From NCBI GenBank assembly GCA_037783415.1, contig JAZGTN010000048.1:1178001-1242000 (forward strand): DNA of 64,000 bases, read 5' to 3'. The translations under genes and the position numbers were made by a program. Each line of letters begins with the position of its first letter. The stretch's first letter is position 1. The DNA is from Leptasterias polaris. Taxonomy: Eukaryota; Echinodermata; Asteroidea; Forcipulatida; Asteriidae. Below, in pieces: positions 35,401-44,226 of the stretch. A model generated the notes under the pieces. The model saw nothing but the letters and a program-made list of their open reading frames with translations. It did not search any database and was not told the origin of the DNA.

Positions 35401-38400
35401 CAATGGTCTGTATGACATCCATGTAGAATTGAAAGCAGTCCCTTTGCTGGGATGGGAACCTCTCAAGAAAACAGAAAGGTAAGAAACTGGACTTCATCCC
35501 AACTGTTATCAAAGGTAGGGTCATAGATTTTGTTAATATAAATCACGGACGTTCTCCCTTAACAGTGGTTCGCTGGCCAAGTTCAGTGTTTAAAACCATC
35601 CCTATTCAGCATAAAGTAGTAGTAGGTAGTCCGTCAAATCCGACGATGACATCTTTGCGCAATCAGTCGGTCCGCATATTACCGTGGAGTCCAACTCGTG
35701 ATCAGCACAACATCAGCAGTGGGGGCAACATCCGCAGCTGGCACAGCTGCAGTCGCCGCCTTTCTCTCTCGGGCGGTGATGGGGCCGGCTCTTCTCTGCG
35801 CCTCGAAGCTGTCAAGGGCCTGACGTGTAAAGTATAAATAGTATCGACATAAAGCATTAAGTAATGGCTAATGAAAAAGCTGACGGACTAGTGAAAGGAC
35901 TAACTGGTCCTGCTGGCTAGTCACTGAAAAAGTTAAGGGCAAACCCTTTTCACCTGTGAAAAGTTCAGCTGAATACAGTGTCAACTTGTTGAAAAAACAG
36001 CACAAAACTGTATTTTCATTAAGAATGTTGAAACCGTTCAGGCGTAGCAAGATGACAGCAGATACCAACCACATCTCTGGTCGCAGCATTAACAAATGGA
36101 CACTGTCGAAATTTGAATCTCCAAAAGTCACCCAAATCGTAAAGCTGCAGTTAGTAAATTTTGGGGGTATTTTTGTACTTTTATGATTGTTCTTGATAGC
36201 ACTTAGCAGAGGTTTTATTGGGTCAGACACATCTATGATGACAGTTTTTCTTACTTTGTCTTGAGTCTGATAATTTTAAGGATACAGAATGGCCTTATAT
36301 TGAACAAGCTTTTTCTTTCCAAAGTGCAACAGGTGTACTTTCTATTCATAACTTTGTTTTTGCCCTTACACCGATGTGTATTAAGCACTGTATACTCAGT
36401 ACTTTCCCGAGCTCTTGGAAAAAAATCCACGGGCAAATCACTCGGGTGGGAAAGTACTTAGTATACAGTGCTTAATACACATCGGTGTAATGGTAAAAAC
36501 AAAATGTTTTTCTTTATCCCCGATCCAAAAATTTACATCTATTATACTTTCTATTCACTGAATCCCATACTCGTTCTCCTCTTGACTGCCTTTGTGTAGG
36601 TTACGAGCTCATCAGATCATGGAGACCAGCCTAACCTACATCTACCCTCATACCCGAGCCCGTTCAGTCATCAGTATCCTCCGAACCACCAAACATCACG
36701 CTTACCCCGTAGTAACAGAAAACATCCCACCGAGAGGATCAACAGCCCAAGATGGAGCCGATGCAAACATTGCCAGTAGAAATATGATTTATAAGGTCAG
36801 TCTTTAGTTTGTTGGTTTATGGTACACCTATCTGTGGCGTGTCGTGGCTGAGCGGTATAGTTCAACGAACCCGAGAGTGTGGGTTCGATACGCGGTCATG
36901 ACACTTGTGCCCTTGAGCAAGGCACTTAACCACAATTGCTTCATAAAAAGTAGGGAAAGTAGTGCATTCTGCTTATACCAACCAGGCTCCTAGTGGATGA
37001 TACCCATGCCTACATCCTTACAGACTGTCAAAATGGGTAACCTTTTTTCAACCAAGGAGTAGGTGGCAACGTGCCCCTGATGGCAGTTGATTTGGTCGAT
37101 AGCCCAAATCAGTTAAATGTAGCCCTCACCTTGAAGTGGCCCTCTGTGGCCTTGTGATGCTAGGCGATCTCTCATAAAAATCACAAATAAATAATTAACA
37201 AAAATCATACCTGATATGTGTCAGAGGAATCACCCCCACTCTTCCTCTTTTGTACAGAAGTATCCCCAAGTCCTGTGAAAAAGTCCTGTGGAAGAAAAAC
37301 ACCAGGCATACTATTCGGGTGGGATTTGAACCAATGACCCCGCACATTCTAGAGCAGATATCTTAACCACTAGACCACCCAGAATGCCCTGTGATAATAA
37401 CTAGTCCTTATATAGCGCATTTTACAATAACGTATCAATGCGCTTTCTGGTCATTGGGCCAATAATATTCCTTTAATCTTTCTGAGCTCCCTGGTGAGTA
37501 AACAGCCCCGAGCTGCCTTGGCGCTCCGAAGGCTGTGATGGAGAGCCCGGAACAAATTCTGTAATTTGCATTGGTTACCACAAACATTTTATTAGATGTA
37601 ATAATTTACATCAGTGATATTAAAACATGCTATAGAAAGCAGGGGGTTGTGGGTTCAAATCCAACCCATGTAATTTGCCGATGGGTCATTTTCTTCAGGA
37701 CTTGGGAAATTCAAATTCAAATTCAAAAACTTTATCAATCCTAGATAAGGCAATTACAAAAGTCTTAAAAATACTAAGTAGGGCAACACCACAATAAAAA
37801 TAATAATAATAATAATAATATGGATTTATATTGCGCTTTATCACACCCAAGGGCGTCTCAAAGCGCTTCGAACATTATTACCCCTGGTCACTGGGCCATT
37901 TATTTCATTCCTTAAACCATCTCAGCTCCCTAGGGAGTATACAGCCTGTGCTGCAATATATGCGCTACTAAGCTAAATCAATCACAAGAACCATCTCTGC
38001 CCTCACAGGTACCCATTTTACCCCTGGGTGGAGAGAAGCAATTACAGTTAAGTGTCTTGCTCAGGGACACAAGTGTCACGACCGGGACTCGAACCCACAC
38101 TCTGCTGAACAGAAACACCAGAGCTTGAGTCCGGTGCTCTTAACCGCTCGGCCACGACAAGAAGTATACAAAATAGCATATAAAACATATAAAACATCAA
38201 TCAATATTATGCAAATTTTGCACTAAGCAAATTAGCTCCTTCAAAATGTGATTCTCAACAAGATACTGGGGTAAGACTAAATAAAACTTGATGCTATCCA
38301 TGGTGGTACACAATATCAGTAAGTTTTGCAGAGACACCATGTGTCTTTTTTTAGTAGTGTTTGTTACTCGTCTGGTCAACTTCAGGAAAAAAAAGGTCAG

Positions 38401-41400
38401 CTAAATTATTCTGAGAGACTCCACTTCATTTAAGAATGGGTTTCTTTTCTGGTTGTTACTCACAAACCAGTTTTTTATTTTATTTAGTTATCTATTTATT
38501 TACTTACACATCCAACACGATGGTGATTCGGAAATTAGGAGAAATCTTTAGTTCTACATGTGGGAGGAAAACCCCAATGGGAAAACTCAAGCAATCAGGT
38601 AGGGATTCGAACCGGGGTCCATAGAGGTGACAGGCAGGGAAAGAAACCACTGAGCCAGCCTGATGCTAAATTATTATTTGTTTCACATTTTGCAAAAGCT
38701 TTGAATCTTTAAATTTTAAGGGGAAAAACCTCATGAGAGTAATTTTTGATTTTAGAGAAAGAGTACGCTGTCTCGATGTGACGAACAAAGGCAAAGAGCA
38801 TCCTCGATACGCTCAGTAGAGTTGCACCGAGGCAACCAGATGAATCGCATAGCTGCAGAAAGTCCAGCACACAGTCATCAGGATGGAGGGAGTGAGACTG
38901 CAGAGGACTGGGATCGAGTCTCTCTCAGGTGATGATCAACAAAATTTACACCCCGGCAAAATATCAAATTAGTATACCAAAGTTTTTCTGAAAAACTTGA
39001 TGAATGTTTATTTTACTAGCTTCTAGAAAACTAGAAGGAAAAAGCTTTGAAAGATTTTGCACTTTTAAGGGTAATGGTAAAATTTAACCTAGGCAATGTC
39101 CCCGGTAGTCTTGGTTCCAAGACGCTCCAGTTGTGTAATCACGAATAGTCCTGGAAAAACATTGTTACCGCTAGAGGGCGTTAGGTGACTACACAACTGG
39201 AGCGTCTTGGAGCCAAGACTACAATGTATGTCCCATCCCAGGCTGATTTTAATTTTCGGACTGTGTATTATTAGCTTTTAGCATTAATATTTTTGTTTTC
39301 AGAACAAATCCAAGTGCCTACCCCGGATGGATCTCAGACATGGAGAGCTTAGATGGCAACAACGAGCTAAATGAATACCGACCTTTGACCTTTCATGGGG
39401 TCATACTACGGAGTCACCTTGTGATGTTATTGAAGAAGAATGTCTGTTACACTGAAGACACTTCGGTAAGTTGCTGCAACGCTCTTAATTTAAAGGGGCT
39501 GTCTACAATTATCGACATTATCACGAGCACAAAACTGCACTTAGAGGCCGGGGGTCTGTGGCCCGTGTACGCTTTCTAAATTAAGAAATTTTTTGATTTT
39601 GTTAATTTGTATCATGGCAGTAATCGACGTCTTGATGGCAAAATATACCTTTGGTTTTCGGAATTGTTCAATTGTTTTAATCCTATGTAAATGTGGATAT
39701 ATACAAGAAAACTAACATGTAAAAATTTCATTTCAAAAGATAGTGGTGTTTTTGAGATATCGCCCAAAATCCGGAGCAGTTTTGTCCACGCAGGAAGAAT
39801 AATCCGCAATAGGAATACACAATCTGAGAAGCGTTTCTGACAGTAACTTTTCTCAGGTTTACATTTTGGGGGATAAAAACCAATTTCACATCTTCCATAA
39901 CCACAGTGAAAGGATTCTCAAAATGCTTCATACTATCCAAAGCTGCTGTTCTTCTAATGTAGTAAGGGTTTTTTCCATTAATTTTAAGAGTGATTTGGAG
40001 TAAATCATTGATTTGTACAAACCTTTGTGGATTAGAATCGAGTGCCAGCTACATGTATACCAAACTCCCAGCCATCATATCGTACATCATACAGCTAGCT
40101 TCCGATAGAATCAACAGTGGAACTAGACTCAAAATCAAGTCGTTGTATTGGCTTGTATAGCTGTTGTTTCCCTCCCTCAGCCGGGCCAAATTCATTGCTC
40201 TGCTTACAGCGGTATTCTTTTGCACTTCAAGGTGGCAGGGTTTGGGGAGCGGGGACCTTAAAAAGTGTTCGGTTTGGACTACGGGAAAGCTCCATTAAAG
40301 AATTTCCGAGCTTGGATGAGCGTTTAATCTGCCTGGGCCAGTCAGCAGCCCTACTGGTTTGTGCATGATTCAATGTCCACTGTTTGGAAAAGGAATTACA
40401 TGGAGATAGCAGGTGTTAGTTGCCAGACGAAAAGGATGTTTCATTTCGGCCTCTTTCTATAATGGCGCTTTGCTGTAATGTTTACGCTTAATGAAAATTA
40501 TTACCTGTCGCAAGCTGCTTATCAACCAAGACGACCTGTGGTATTAATGCAAAACTTTTGAATGGCCTCGTATTTCAACCCTAGCAAGGCCTTCAGAAAG
40601 GCTAAAATCTTTGTGTGTGCAATTTCTGAAGGTCTTCACAGGAAGATGTTTTAAAGTGTCCTGTCACCAGAATGATATTTTTCTTATTATATCTGTTATT
40701 ATCCGCAGAGTACATCCCAGACCCATCTGTCCTACAGTGAGCTGACAGAAGACTACCCCAGATATCCCGATATTTATGACATTGATATTGGTGCTGTTAA
40801 TCCCAATATGATAATGGTGAGTGGCAGTCACGTTCTACGCTATCCTATCAGCTTAAAGGTTTTTTAATTTTTATTTTAATGAGAGATTGCTTAACATCAG
40901 AAGGCTGGACGGCCACTTCAAGGTGAGGGCTATTCTTAAGAGATATTGGCTCTCGACCCAAATCACCTGCCACCTGGGGCACATTGCCACCTACTCCTGG
41001 GGCTGAAACAAGGTTACCCCCTTCACAGTATGTAAGGATGTAAGCATGGGTATCATCCACCAGGAGCCCGGCTGGTAGAGCAGAATGCACTACTTTCCCA
41101 ACTTTTTACAAAGCAACTATGGTTAAGTGCCTTGCTCAAGGGCACAAGTGCCATGACTGGGATTCGAACCCACACTCTGCTGCCGACAACACCAGAGCTT
41201 GGGTCCGGTGAACTAGACTGCTCGGTCACGACACGCCACACACTGGTGTAAGGGAAAAAACAAAATATTATAGTCATAATATGGCATCGCTAATATTATT
41301 GAACTTTGACACAATCTTCTTCAATAAAATCGCCTTGAAAAATAATACAGAGTTTACATAATGAAAACAGATATTTGGTTTTGTTTTAGAGATTTAGATT

Positions 41401-43611
41401 TCTATGTGAACTTTGACCTTTTGGGCGGAATGACAGTAGTAGGTGTAGTCTTGTGCCAGTTGCTGCTGGTACAATCTCTAACAGGTTGATAAAGGGTTTC
41501 TTTTTTCAGCATCAGGACTGAAGGATGCAAAATTCTATTTAGAAAGAGTTTCTGAAATGGTTCTGAGATATGAGAAAGCAACTACCGGTATTCTTCATCA
41601 TGTTTTTACTCCAACCAACTTCAAACCAAGAGAGTTTTGAATTCTTGTTTGATATATTTTTTAAACTGGTTTTGATTTATTTGATCTTTTCAGGATGTGA
41701 CGAAATATATGAACCCCTGCCCTAATACGGTATCACCTGAAACACCCGTCTCCAAAGTGTTTAATATCTTTCGTACCATGGGCCTACGACACCTGATGGT
41801 AATCAACAGCTGTGGAGAGGTAGGTGCAAAAAATGAAGAAAAACTTGTTTTTATTTTTCAGATAATAATAAACACTATAGACGATGTGACCTCTGTTTAC
41901 ATTCAAACCGCCCTCTGTTGACAAGTCTTTTGTCCAAGTCATGTTCCGCCGGGCAAAAAGACGCGTAGTCATGGTAATTGCGTGTACTTTCTAGCTGGCT
42001 GTCAAGTACATGTACACAAAGGTTTTGCCCGGCGACATGCGCGCGCATCATGTTATGATTTTCAAATGACGTCAGAGGTCACATCGTCTATAATAGAAGC
42101 TTCTTATATAGCACTCAAATTCGTCACACATTGACGCTCAAGACCCCCCAACATTATTATAGCATTATATCACACATGATGGGTGTATCAAAGCGCTCAG
42201 TATTTTGTCTGCAAGGTAAGTGGAGCTACGCTTTTGAAGTATGAGACCTATTCCTTTACTTAGCACCATATAATGGATTACAAGGTGCTGTGGTGCAATA
42301 TACGCAGCCATTCAAACCAGGAACACCGCGGCGAACCCCTTCTCTTTACGATAAGTGCACTGGGTTCTTTTAAGTGCATTACACAACACACGGGACCTAC
42401 AGTTTCACGTCCCATCTGAAGGACGAAGCAATAATGGTTAAGTGTCTTGCTTAAGGACAAAAGTATCATGACCAGCACTCGAACCCACTCTCTGTGGTTC
42501 AGAAACACCATAGCTTAAGTGCCCTTATCTTCTCGGCCACGACACACCAATTTGCAGATGCATTTGGTGCCCGATATGTGGCATGGTGTACATCTCCTAG
42601 TGTGTCTTCAGTGTTTTCTTGGAATCTCAGGAATTCTTTAGATGATCTTAGGGGGGTACTTCTTTACAAGAGGAAAAGAGTGCCCTAAAGTATGGGAACA
42701 TTTTATTTTATTTTTTTTTATTTTTTATTTTTTATGCCACATATCAGGCGTGGTATATTCAGATGTTTGTTTAAATTTGCGTTGTTGTATTTTATATAAC
42801 ACCCAAGTAAAATCTTGACTTTTGATTGGAGGATTGTAGGTCACATGGCATTCATTAATCATACCAATACGTGGCCTATGTAAAAACTAAGCAGTTTGGT
42901 ATCAATATGGGTCATTAGTAGGGACAGCGACCCATAACCATTTAGATTTCAGTTTCAAAATGGATCATTCATTATTTTGATGGTCATAGAAAAATCAAAA
43001 TACCATTCTCTAATAAAGGAGAATTTAGTCGCATTTCACTGACCTTTAAGAATGCATCCAATCTCTGACCCATTATGAACTATCTACGTACATTGTGCTC
43101 TTAGAACAACCTACTGCTTAATCTGATGCTCCACTTTTAGTTTTGGCATCTATTTACACCCACAAACAAGTCAGAATTCTAGAGAAGCATTAAAGAGAAA
43201 TTAAAGTCATAATTTTGACTTACCGGTACATCTTATAATTATGGTTAGCAAAAGTCATAATGACTTATTCACCTAATAAATATGACCTAATTGGCCCAAG
43301 TAATAATTATGACATATGCTAACTTATACAGTTGGAATATAAGTCATAATTATGACTTGTACTAGTTCATATTGAGATATAAGTCATAATTGTGACTTTC
43401 TTTTAGTTTTCTCAATGACCCCTTTAACGCTTCCAAAAATTTCAATGCAAAAAAGACGACTTAAGGATATCAAGAAACGCTTCCATTTTAATTTTATATA
43501 ATTTACAAAATTCTTCCAATTCTACAGATTTTGGGGATTATCACAAGACATAATTTAACCGATGAATTTCTGGAGGAGAAGCTCGAGATGTACGGCTACA
43601 ATGAGCATTGA
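17366..43611 (+). CDS. CLCN6: CLCN6 orthologue: ClC-6 late-endosomal Cl-/H+ exchanger, 22 coding exons (gene span)
   Basis: ClC-6 is an endolysosomal 2Cl-/1H+ exchanger. I joined 22 exons by GT-AG sites; every phase agrees and gives 886 residues (human about 869). Order: Cys-rich N-terminus (1-31), membrane domain (about 75-590), CBS1 (about 605-655), a basic linker (668-700) and CBS2 (about 818-886). Visible motifs: GSGIP (159-163) and PSGLFVP (488-494) chloride-filter signatures, GKEGP with gating glutamate E203, proton glutamate E270 in LEEGSSFW, and the conserved Tyr in IYSGTFA (Y523). Two NGT sequons (N411, spanning an exon junction, and N425) lie in the luminal loop that is glycosylated in vertebrate ClC-6. 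The start has a good context (GCGAATGG). Exons: 17366-17458, 18040-18102, 19088-19219, 20598-20664, 21611-21717, 22215-22341, 23411-23537, 23861-23907, 25055-25140, 26923-27039, 28973-29142, 29803-29899, 30631-30778, 32358-32511, 33932-34100, 35372-35478, 36600-36795, 38756-38928, 39303-39465, 40709-40816, 41694-41819, 43528-43611. Confidence 0.96.
17646..17870 (+). mobile_element. MITE family B fragment in CLCN6 intron 1
   Basis: GAGCAATGGAGAGCTTTTGA and TTTGAATCTGAGAA blocks shared with 1512-1878. Confidence 0.6.
17953..17976 (+). CDS. CLCN6: Candidate alternative first exon of CLCN6 (MAEHDKER)
   Basis: A 24-nt reading frame starts at an ATG with A at -3 and G at +4 and ends at a strong donor (AGG|GTAAGT) in phase 0, the phase exon 2 needs. 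It would replace the Cys-rich 31 residues with MAEHDKER. Only transcript data can decide; it may be a chance match. Confidence 0.3.
18040..18102 (+). CDS. CLCN6: CLCN6 exon 2 (residues 32-52)
   Basis: Acceptor TTTTAG|GAG and donor GAG|GTAATT, phase 0 at both ends. Ends in LPRKDYE, the conserved acidic/dibasic cytoplasmic stretch of ClC-6 just before the membrane domain. Confidence 0.95.
19088..19219 (+). CDS. CLCN6: CLCN6 exon 3 (residues 53-96, first membrane helix)
   Basis: Begins SLDYDICHN and ends [11 protein letters not shown], matching the start of helix B in ClC-6. Phase 0 at both ends. The donor CTG|GTATGT is followed within about 10 bp by a heptamer minisatellite. Confidence 0.95.
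19229..19657 (+). repeat. Heptamer minisatellite (CCTTGTA)n in CLCN6 intron 3
   Basis: About 430 bp of CCTTGTA units, with TATCTTG variants at the 3' end, starting about 10 bp after the exon 3 donor. Seven-bp units stay open in all frames, giving artefactual LYLVPCT-type ORFs on both strands. Confidence 0.95.
19861..20215 (+). mobile_element. tRNA-derived SINE (type II tail)
   Basis: Head TCATGGTAGAGTGGTTTAGA and B box GGTTTGAATCC; tail with GGGCTGTATACTCCCCAGGG and GTAGAGCGCATTGATACATT. Confidence 0.75.
20598..20664 (+). CDS. CLCN6: CLCN6 exon 4 (residues 97-118)
   Basis: Reads [15 protein letters not shown], matching the end of helix B and the following loop. The donor GAT T|GTATCC is weak by eye, but it gives phase 1 and joins exon 5 as [13 protein letters not shown], which aligns with human VQTSVEECSQKGC. 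Confidence 0.9.
21611..21717 (+). CDS. CLCN6: CLCN6 exon 5 (residues 119-154, helix C)
   Basis: Encodes [16 protein letters not shown] and SVLVAFE. Acceptor CCTCAG|CT, donor GAG|GTAAAA. Confidence 0.95.
22215..22341 (+). CDS. CLCN6: CLCN6 exon 6 (residues 155-196, GSGIP filter)
   Basis: Carries [17 protein letters not shown], the first selectivity-filter signature (GSGIP, 159-163) and helix D/E. Ends phase 1 at GGT G|GTAAGT. Confidence 0.97.
22480..23060 (+). repeat. Degenerate tandem repeat split by a MITE in CLCN6 intron 6
   Basis: About 30-35 bp units like CACAAGTTCTAGAACNCC-AAGTGCTAAA-ACT at 22480-22540 and 22835-23060. The gap holds family D repeat sequence. Confidence 0.7.
22545..22800 (+). 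mobile_element. Repeat family D copy
   Basis: AGTTTGGCCACACAAACTTG ... GCCCGGGGCAGTCCGCAGCC ... TGTTTGGAAAAAGAATTTCA. Also at 31595-32290 and 40285-40460. Confidence 0.7.
23411..23537 (+). CDS. CLCN6: CLCN6 exon 7 (residues 197-238, gating glutamate)
   Basis: [13 protein letters not shown] includes gating glutamate E203 (human E200), required for Cl-/H+ coupling in ClC exchangers. Ends AG|GTAAGT, phase 2. Confidence 0.97.
23861..23907 (+). CDS. CLCN6: CLCN6 exon 8 (residues 239-254)
   Basis: A 47-nt exon reading [15 protein letters not shown], the helix G region. Acceptor CTCCCAG|G, donor GCA G|GTAATG. Confidence 0.95.
24111..24430 (-). mobile_element. 5'-truncated SINE (type I) in CLCN6 intron 8
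   Basis: Inverse of the 4312-4760 body and tail, ending at ATAATAATAATAATA; the tRNA head is missing. Confidence 0.8.
25055..25140 (+). CDS. CLCN6: CLCN6 exon 9 (residues 255-283, proton glutamate)
   Basis: [20 protein letters not shown] holds E270, matching the proton glutamate of human ClC-6 (E267). Its presence predicts an exchanger rather than a channel. Confidence 0.97.
25204..25572 (-). mobile_element. MITE family A copy in CLCN6 intron 9
   Basis: TATACGTTTGGTAATCACTG ... CCAAAGGTATGCTTTGCCTTT. Confidence 0.8.
25978..26130 (+). mobile_element. tRNA-SINE head fragment
   Basis: CGTGTTGTGGCCGAGTGGTC, GGTTCGAACCC, then the CGCTTCTCTTCACCAGCGGG tail. Confidence 0.7.
26220..26356. mobile_element. 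137-bp hairpin MITE in CLCN6 intron 9
   Basis: TTATCACACAAGCG/CGCGTGTGATAA ends and a long stem: GGAAAAATATAGCG, CTGCGTCCCATATCCAA and their mirrors around a GAGGCCGAAGGCC loop. Confidence 0.85.
26923..27039 (+). CDS. CLCN6: CLCN6 exon 10 (residues 284-322)
   Basis: [14 protein letters not shown] (helix I/J region), then [10 protein letters not shown]. Acceptor TTGTTCAG|TTT, donor AGG|GTGAGT. Confidence 0.96.
27639..27680 (+). repeat. Perfect 24-bp palindrome followed by poly-T
   Basis: GATCTCCGCTTT/AAAGCGGAGATC, then a run of T, in CLCN6 intron 10. Its role is unknown. Confidence 0.8.
28195..28875. mobile_element. TIR element split by a SINE insertion in CLCN6 intron 10
   Basis: TAGACCATGTGACCTGTGAC ... 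ACGGTAACATGGTCTA ends. An uninterrupted relative is at 47287-47575, whose internal order is continuous across the SINE gap. Confidence 0.75.
28284..28637 (-). mobile_element. tRNA-derived SINE (type II)
   Basis: Minus-strand head ends at 28637 (GTGTCATGGCCGAGTGG in reverse); tail at AATAATAATAAATAATAATA. Confidence 0.85.
28973..29142 (+). CDS. CLCN6: CLCN6 exon 11 (residues 323-378)
   Basis: Encodes [20 protein letters not shown] and a basic cytoplasmic turn ending SQKLR. Phase 0 in, phase 2 out. Confidence 0.96.
29803..29899 (+). CDS. CLCN6: CLCN6 exon 12 (residues 379-411)
   Basis: [20 protein letters not shown] is a membrane helix. The last codon AAC (N411) forms an NGT sequon only after splicing to exon 13. 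Confidence 0.95.
30271..30493. mobile_element. MITE with CATGGCTCTGCTTAC ends in CLCN6 intron 12
   Basis: TCATGGCTCTGCTTACTG ... GTAAGCAGAGCCATGA. Repeats of GCTAACNNTGTAAGCG-like blocks inside. Confidence 0.7.
30631..30778 (+). CDS. CLCN6: CLCN6 exon 13 (residues 412-460, luminal loop)
   Basis: Luminal loop with sequon N425-G-T, then [18 protein letters not shown], which aligns with human ClC-6. Ends phase 1 at GCA G|GTAGGA. Confidence 0.96.
31150..31503 (+). mobile_element. MITE family C copy in CLCN6 intron 13
   Basis: AAAGGGTGTGTACAACATTG ... CAATGTTGTACACACCCTTT, perfect ends. Confidence 0.88.
31742..32178. mobile_element. 437-bp TIR element nested inside repeat family D
   Basis: TTACACTAGATCCAGAAAG ... 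CTTTCTGGATCTAGTGTAA. Family D sequence lies on both sides (31595-31735, 32180-32290). GCCGGATC motifs repeat inside. The ORF at 31766-32173 is not a gene. Confidence 0.85.
32358..32511 (+). CDS. CLCN6: CLCN6 exon 14 (residues 461-511, GLFVP filter)
   Basis: [20 protein letters not shown] is followed by [19 protein letters not shown] (488-494) is the GxFxP chloride-coordinating signature. Phase 2 out at CA|GTAAGT. Confidence 0.97.
33272..33632 (-). mobile_element. tRNA-derived SINE (type I) in CLCN6 intron 14
   Basis: Tail ATAATAATAATAATAGCTTC and head in reverse near 33620. Confidence 0.85.
33755..33930 (+). mobile_element. CLCN6: Second tRNA-derived SINE family, ending at the exon 15 acceptor
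   Basis: GCTAGCTCAGTGGTCTAGTG (A box), GGTTTGAATCCCACCCGAG (B box), then CGGGAAAGTACTGAGTATAC and a TAAAAATTCTATTCTATTC tail that runs into CAG|exon 15. Fragments at 37255-37385 (-), 37605-37710 (+) and 47025-47160 (+). Confidence 0.8.
33932..34100 (+). CDS. CLCN6: CLCN6 exon 15 (residues 512-568)
   Basis: [20 protein letters not shown] carries the conserved central Tyr (Y523); [16 protein letters not shown] follows. The acceptor tract (ATTCTATTCTATTCAG) abuts a tRNA-derived SINE. Confidence 0.97.
34500..35128 (+). mobile_element. LINE reverse-transcriptase 3' relic in CLCN6 intron 15
   Basis: Frameshifted pieces [20 protein letters not shown] and [20 protein letters not shown] then [13 protein letters not shown], typical of the end of non-LTR ORF2, followed by GATTGATTGATTGATTGATT. 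A different lineage from 13885-15330. Confidence 0.85.
35156..35337. mobile_element. 182-bp MITE in CLCN6 intron 15
   Basis: AAAGGGGCTGTGTCGTCATG ... CATAATCACACAGCCCCTTT. Confidence 0.85.
35372..35478 (+). CDS. CLCN6: CLCN6 exon 16 (residues 569-603)
   Basis: [17 protein letters not shown], the end of the membrane domain and the linker to CBS1. Phase 0 in, phase 2 out. Confidence 0.96.
36366..36490. mobile_element. 125-bp hairpin, about 43-bp arms, made of SINE tail
   Basis: TTACACCGATGTGTATTAAG ... CTTAATACACATCGGTGTAA. The arms are related to the tail of the second SINE family (33860-33905), so it looks like two inverted SINE tails. Confidence 0.8.
36600..36795 (+). CDS. CLCN6: CLCN6 exon 17 (residues 604-669, CBS1)
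   Basis: Contains [18 protein letters not shown] and [16 protein letters not shown], the first cytosolic CBS domain. Donor AAG|GTCAGT. Confidence 0.96.
36837..37190 (+). mobile_element. tRNA-derived SINE (type III tail) in CLCN6 intron 17
   Basis: GCGTGTCGTGGCTGAGCGG head, then a different body (GGATGATACCCATGCCTACA, CACCTTGAAGTGGCC). Same tail in reverse at 40850-41236. Confidence 0.8.
37795..38160 (-). mobile_element. tRNA-derived SINE (type II) in CLCN6 intron 17
   Basis: ATAATAATAATAATAATAAT tail and GGCCACGACA head in reverse. A partial copy lies at 37391-37550. Confidence 0.85.
38756..38928 (+). CDS. CLCN6: CLCN6 exon 18 (residues 670-726, inter-CBS linker)
   Basis: [20 protein letters not shown] parallels the basic Ser-rich linker of human ClC-6. 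The rest is variable and acidic. Confidence 0.93.
39106..39221. mobile_element. 116-bp MITE, relative of the 15800 element
   Basis: TAGTCTTGGTTCCAAGACGC ... GCGTCTTGGAGCCAAGACTA. No clear target duplication seen here. Confidence 0.8.
39303..39465 (+). CDS. CLCN6: CLCN6 exon 19 (residues 727-781)
   Basis: Ends with [19 protein letters not shown], which matches human ClC-6 closely. Confidence 0.96.
39640..39995 (+). mobile_element. MITE family A copy in CLCN6 intron 19
   Basis: GGCAAAATATACCTTTGGTT start and the shared CACGCAGGAAGAATAATCCG core; the right end is decayed. Confidence 0.7.
40709..40816 (+). CDS. CLCN6: CLCN6 exon 20 (residues 782-817)
   Basis: [20 protein letters not shown] aligns with the human [20 protein letters not shown] segment. 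Phase 0 at both ends. Confidence 0.96.
40850..41236 (-). mobile_element. tRNA-derived SINE (type III) in CLCN6 intron 20
   Basis: Head in reverse near 41236 (GGTCACGACACGCCA), body as in 36837-37190. Confidence 0.8.
41694..41819 (+). CDS. CLCN6: CLCN6 exon 21 (residues 818-859, CBS2)
   Basis: [20 protein letters not shown] then [12 protein letters not shown], the second CBS domain. Confidence 0.96.
41875..42092 (-). mobile_element. CTATAGACGATGTGACC MITE, second copy, in CLCN6 intron 21
   Basis: CTATAGACGATGTGACCTCT ... AGAGGTCACATCGTCTATA; inverted relative to 12578-12787. Confidence 0.88.
42093..42545 (-). mobile_element. tRNA-derived SINE (type I) in CLCN6 intron 21
   Basis: Abuts the MITE; body and head as in 4312-4760, in reverse. 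Confidence 0.8.
43195..43405. repeat. Cluster of AAGTCATAATTATGACTT palindromes
   Basis: Perfect 18-bp palindrome at about 43342-43359 plus several near copies in CLCN6 intron 21; a second cluster is at 46630-46705. Confidence 0.7.
43528..43611 (+). CDS. CLCN6: CLCN6 exon 22, terminal (residues 860-886)
   Basis: [19 protein letters not shown], then TGA at 43609-43611. IITRHNLT matches the human C-terminus. Confidence 0.96.
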   Translation: MLGIITRHNLTDEFLEEKLEMYGYNEH

Positions 43612-43799
43612 CATAAGAACAACTGTGAATCCAACTCGATGTCTAAAACATTCTAGTTTATCAAACTCAAGCTCTGAGTCATCAGAGTGTGGATTCGAAT
43701 CCTGGTCATGACACTCTGTCCTTGGGCAAGCCACTAAACTAAAACTGCCTTGCTTTACGTGGAGTATGTGTACGATTTCACAAAGTACTAAGCTTCATC

Positions 43800-44226
43800 T
43801 TAATAATAATAATAGTAATAATAATTAATAGTGACTTCTTAAATTGCGCTCATATCCGTCACTCGGTGACGCTCAAGGCGCTTCAACAGCCAGTATTTTC
43901 CTGCAAGGTATGTGGAGCTACGTTTTTTTGAAGTATTAGACCTATTCCTTTACATAGCACCATGTACAAATGTAATGGTTTACAAGGTGCTGTGGCGCAA
44001 TATGCAGCCAATCAAACCAGGAGCACCGGGGCGAACCCATTCTCTTTTCGAGCATTACACAACACACGGGACCTACGGCTTTACGTCTCATCCGAAGGAC
44101 GAAGCAATAATGGTTAGGTGTCTTGCTTAAGGACACAAGTGTCACGACCGGGACTCGAACCAACACTCTGCTGAACAGAAAAACCAGAGCTTGAGATTGG
44201 TGCTCTTATCCGCTCGGCCACGACAC
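43800..44226 (-). mobile_element. tRNA-derived SINE (type I) in the likely CLCN6 3' UTR
   Basis: TAATAATAATAATAGTAATA tail and GGCCACGACACGCCA head in reverse. Confidence 0.85.

Noticed and set aside
35565..35837. 90-residue ORF in CLCN6 intron 16, GC-rich
   Set aside because: No recognisable domain on either strand. It stands out by composition only; kept as a note, not a gene.
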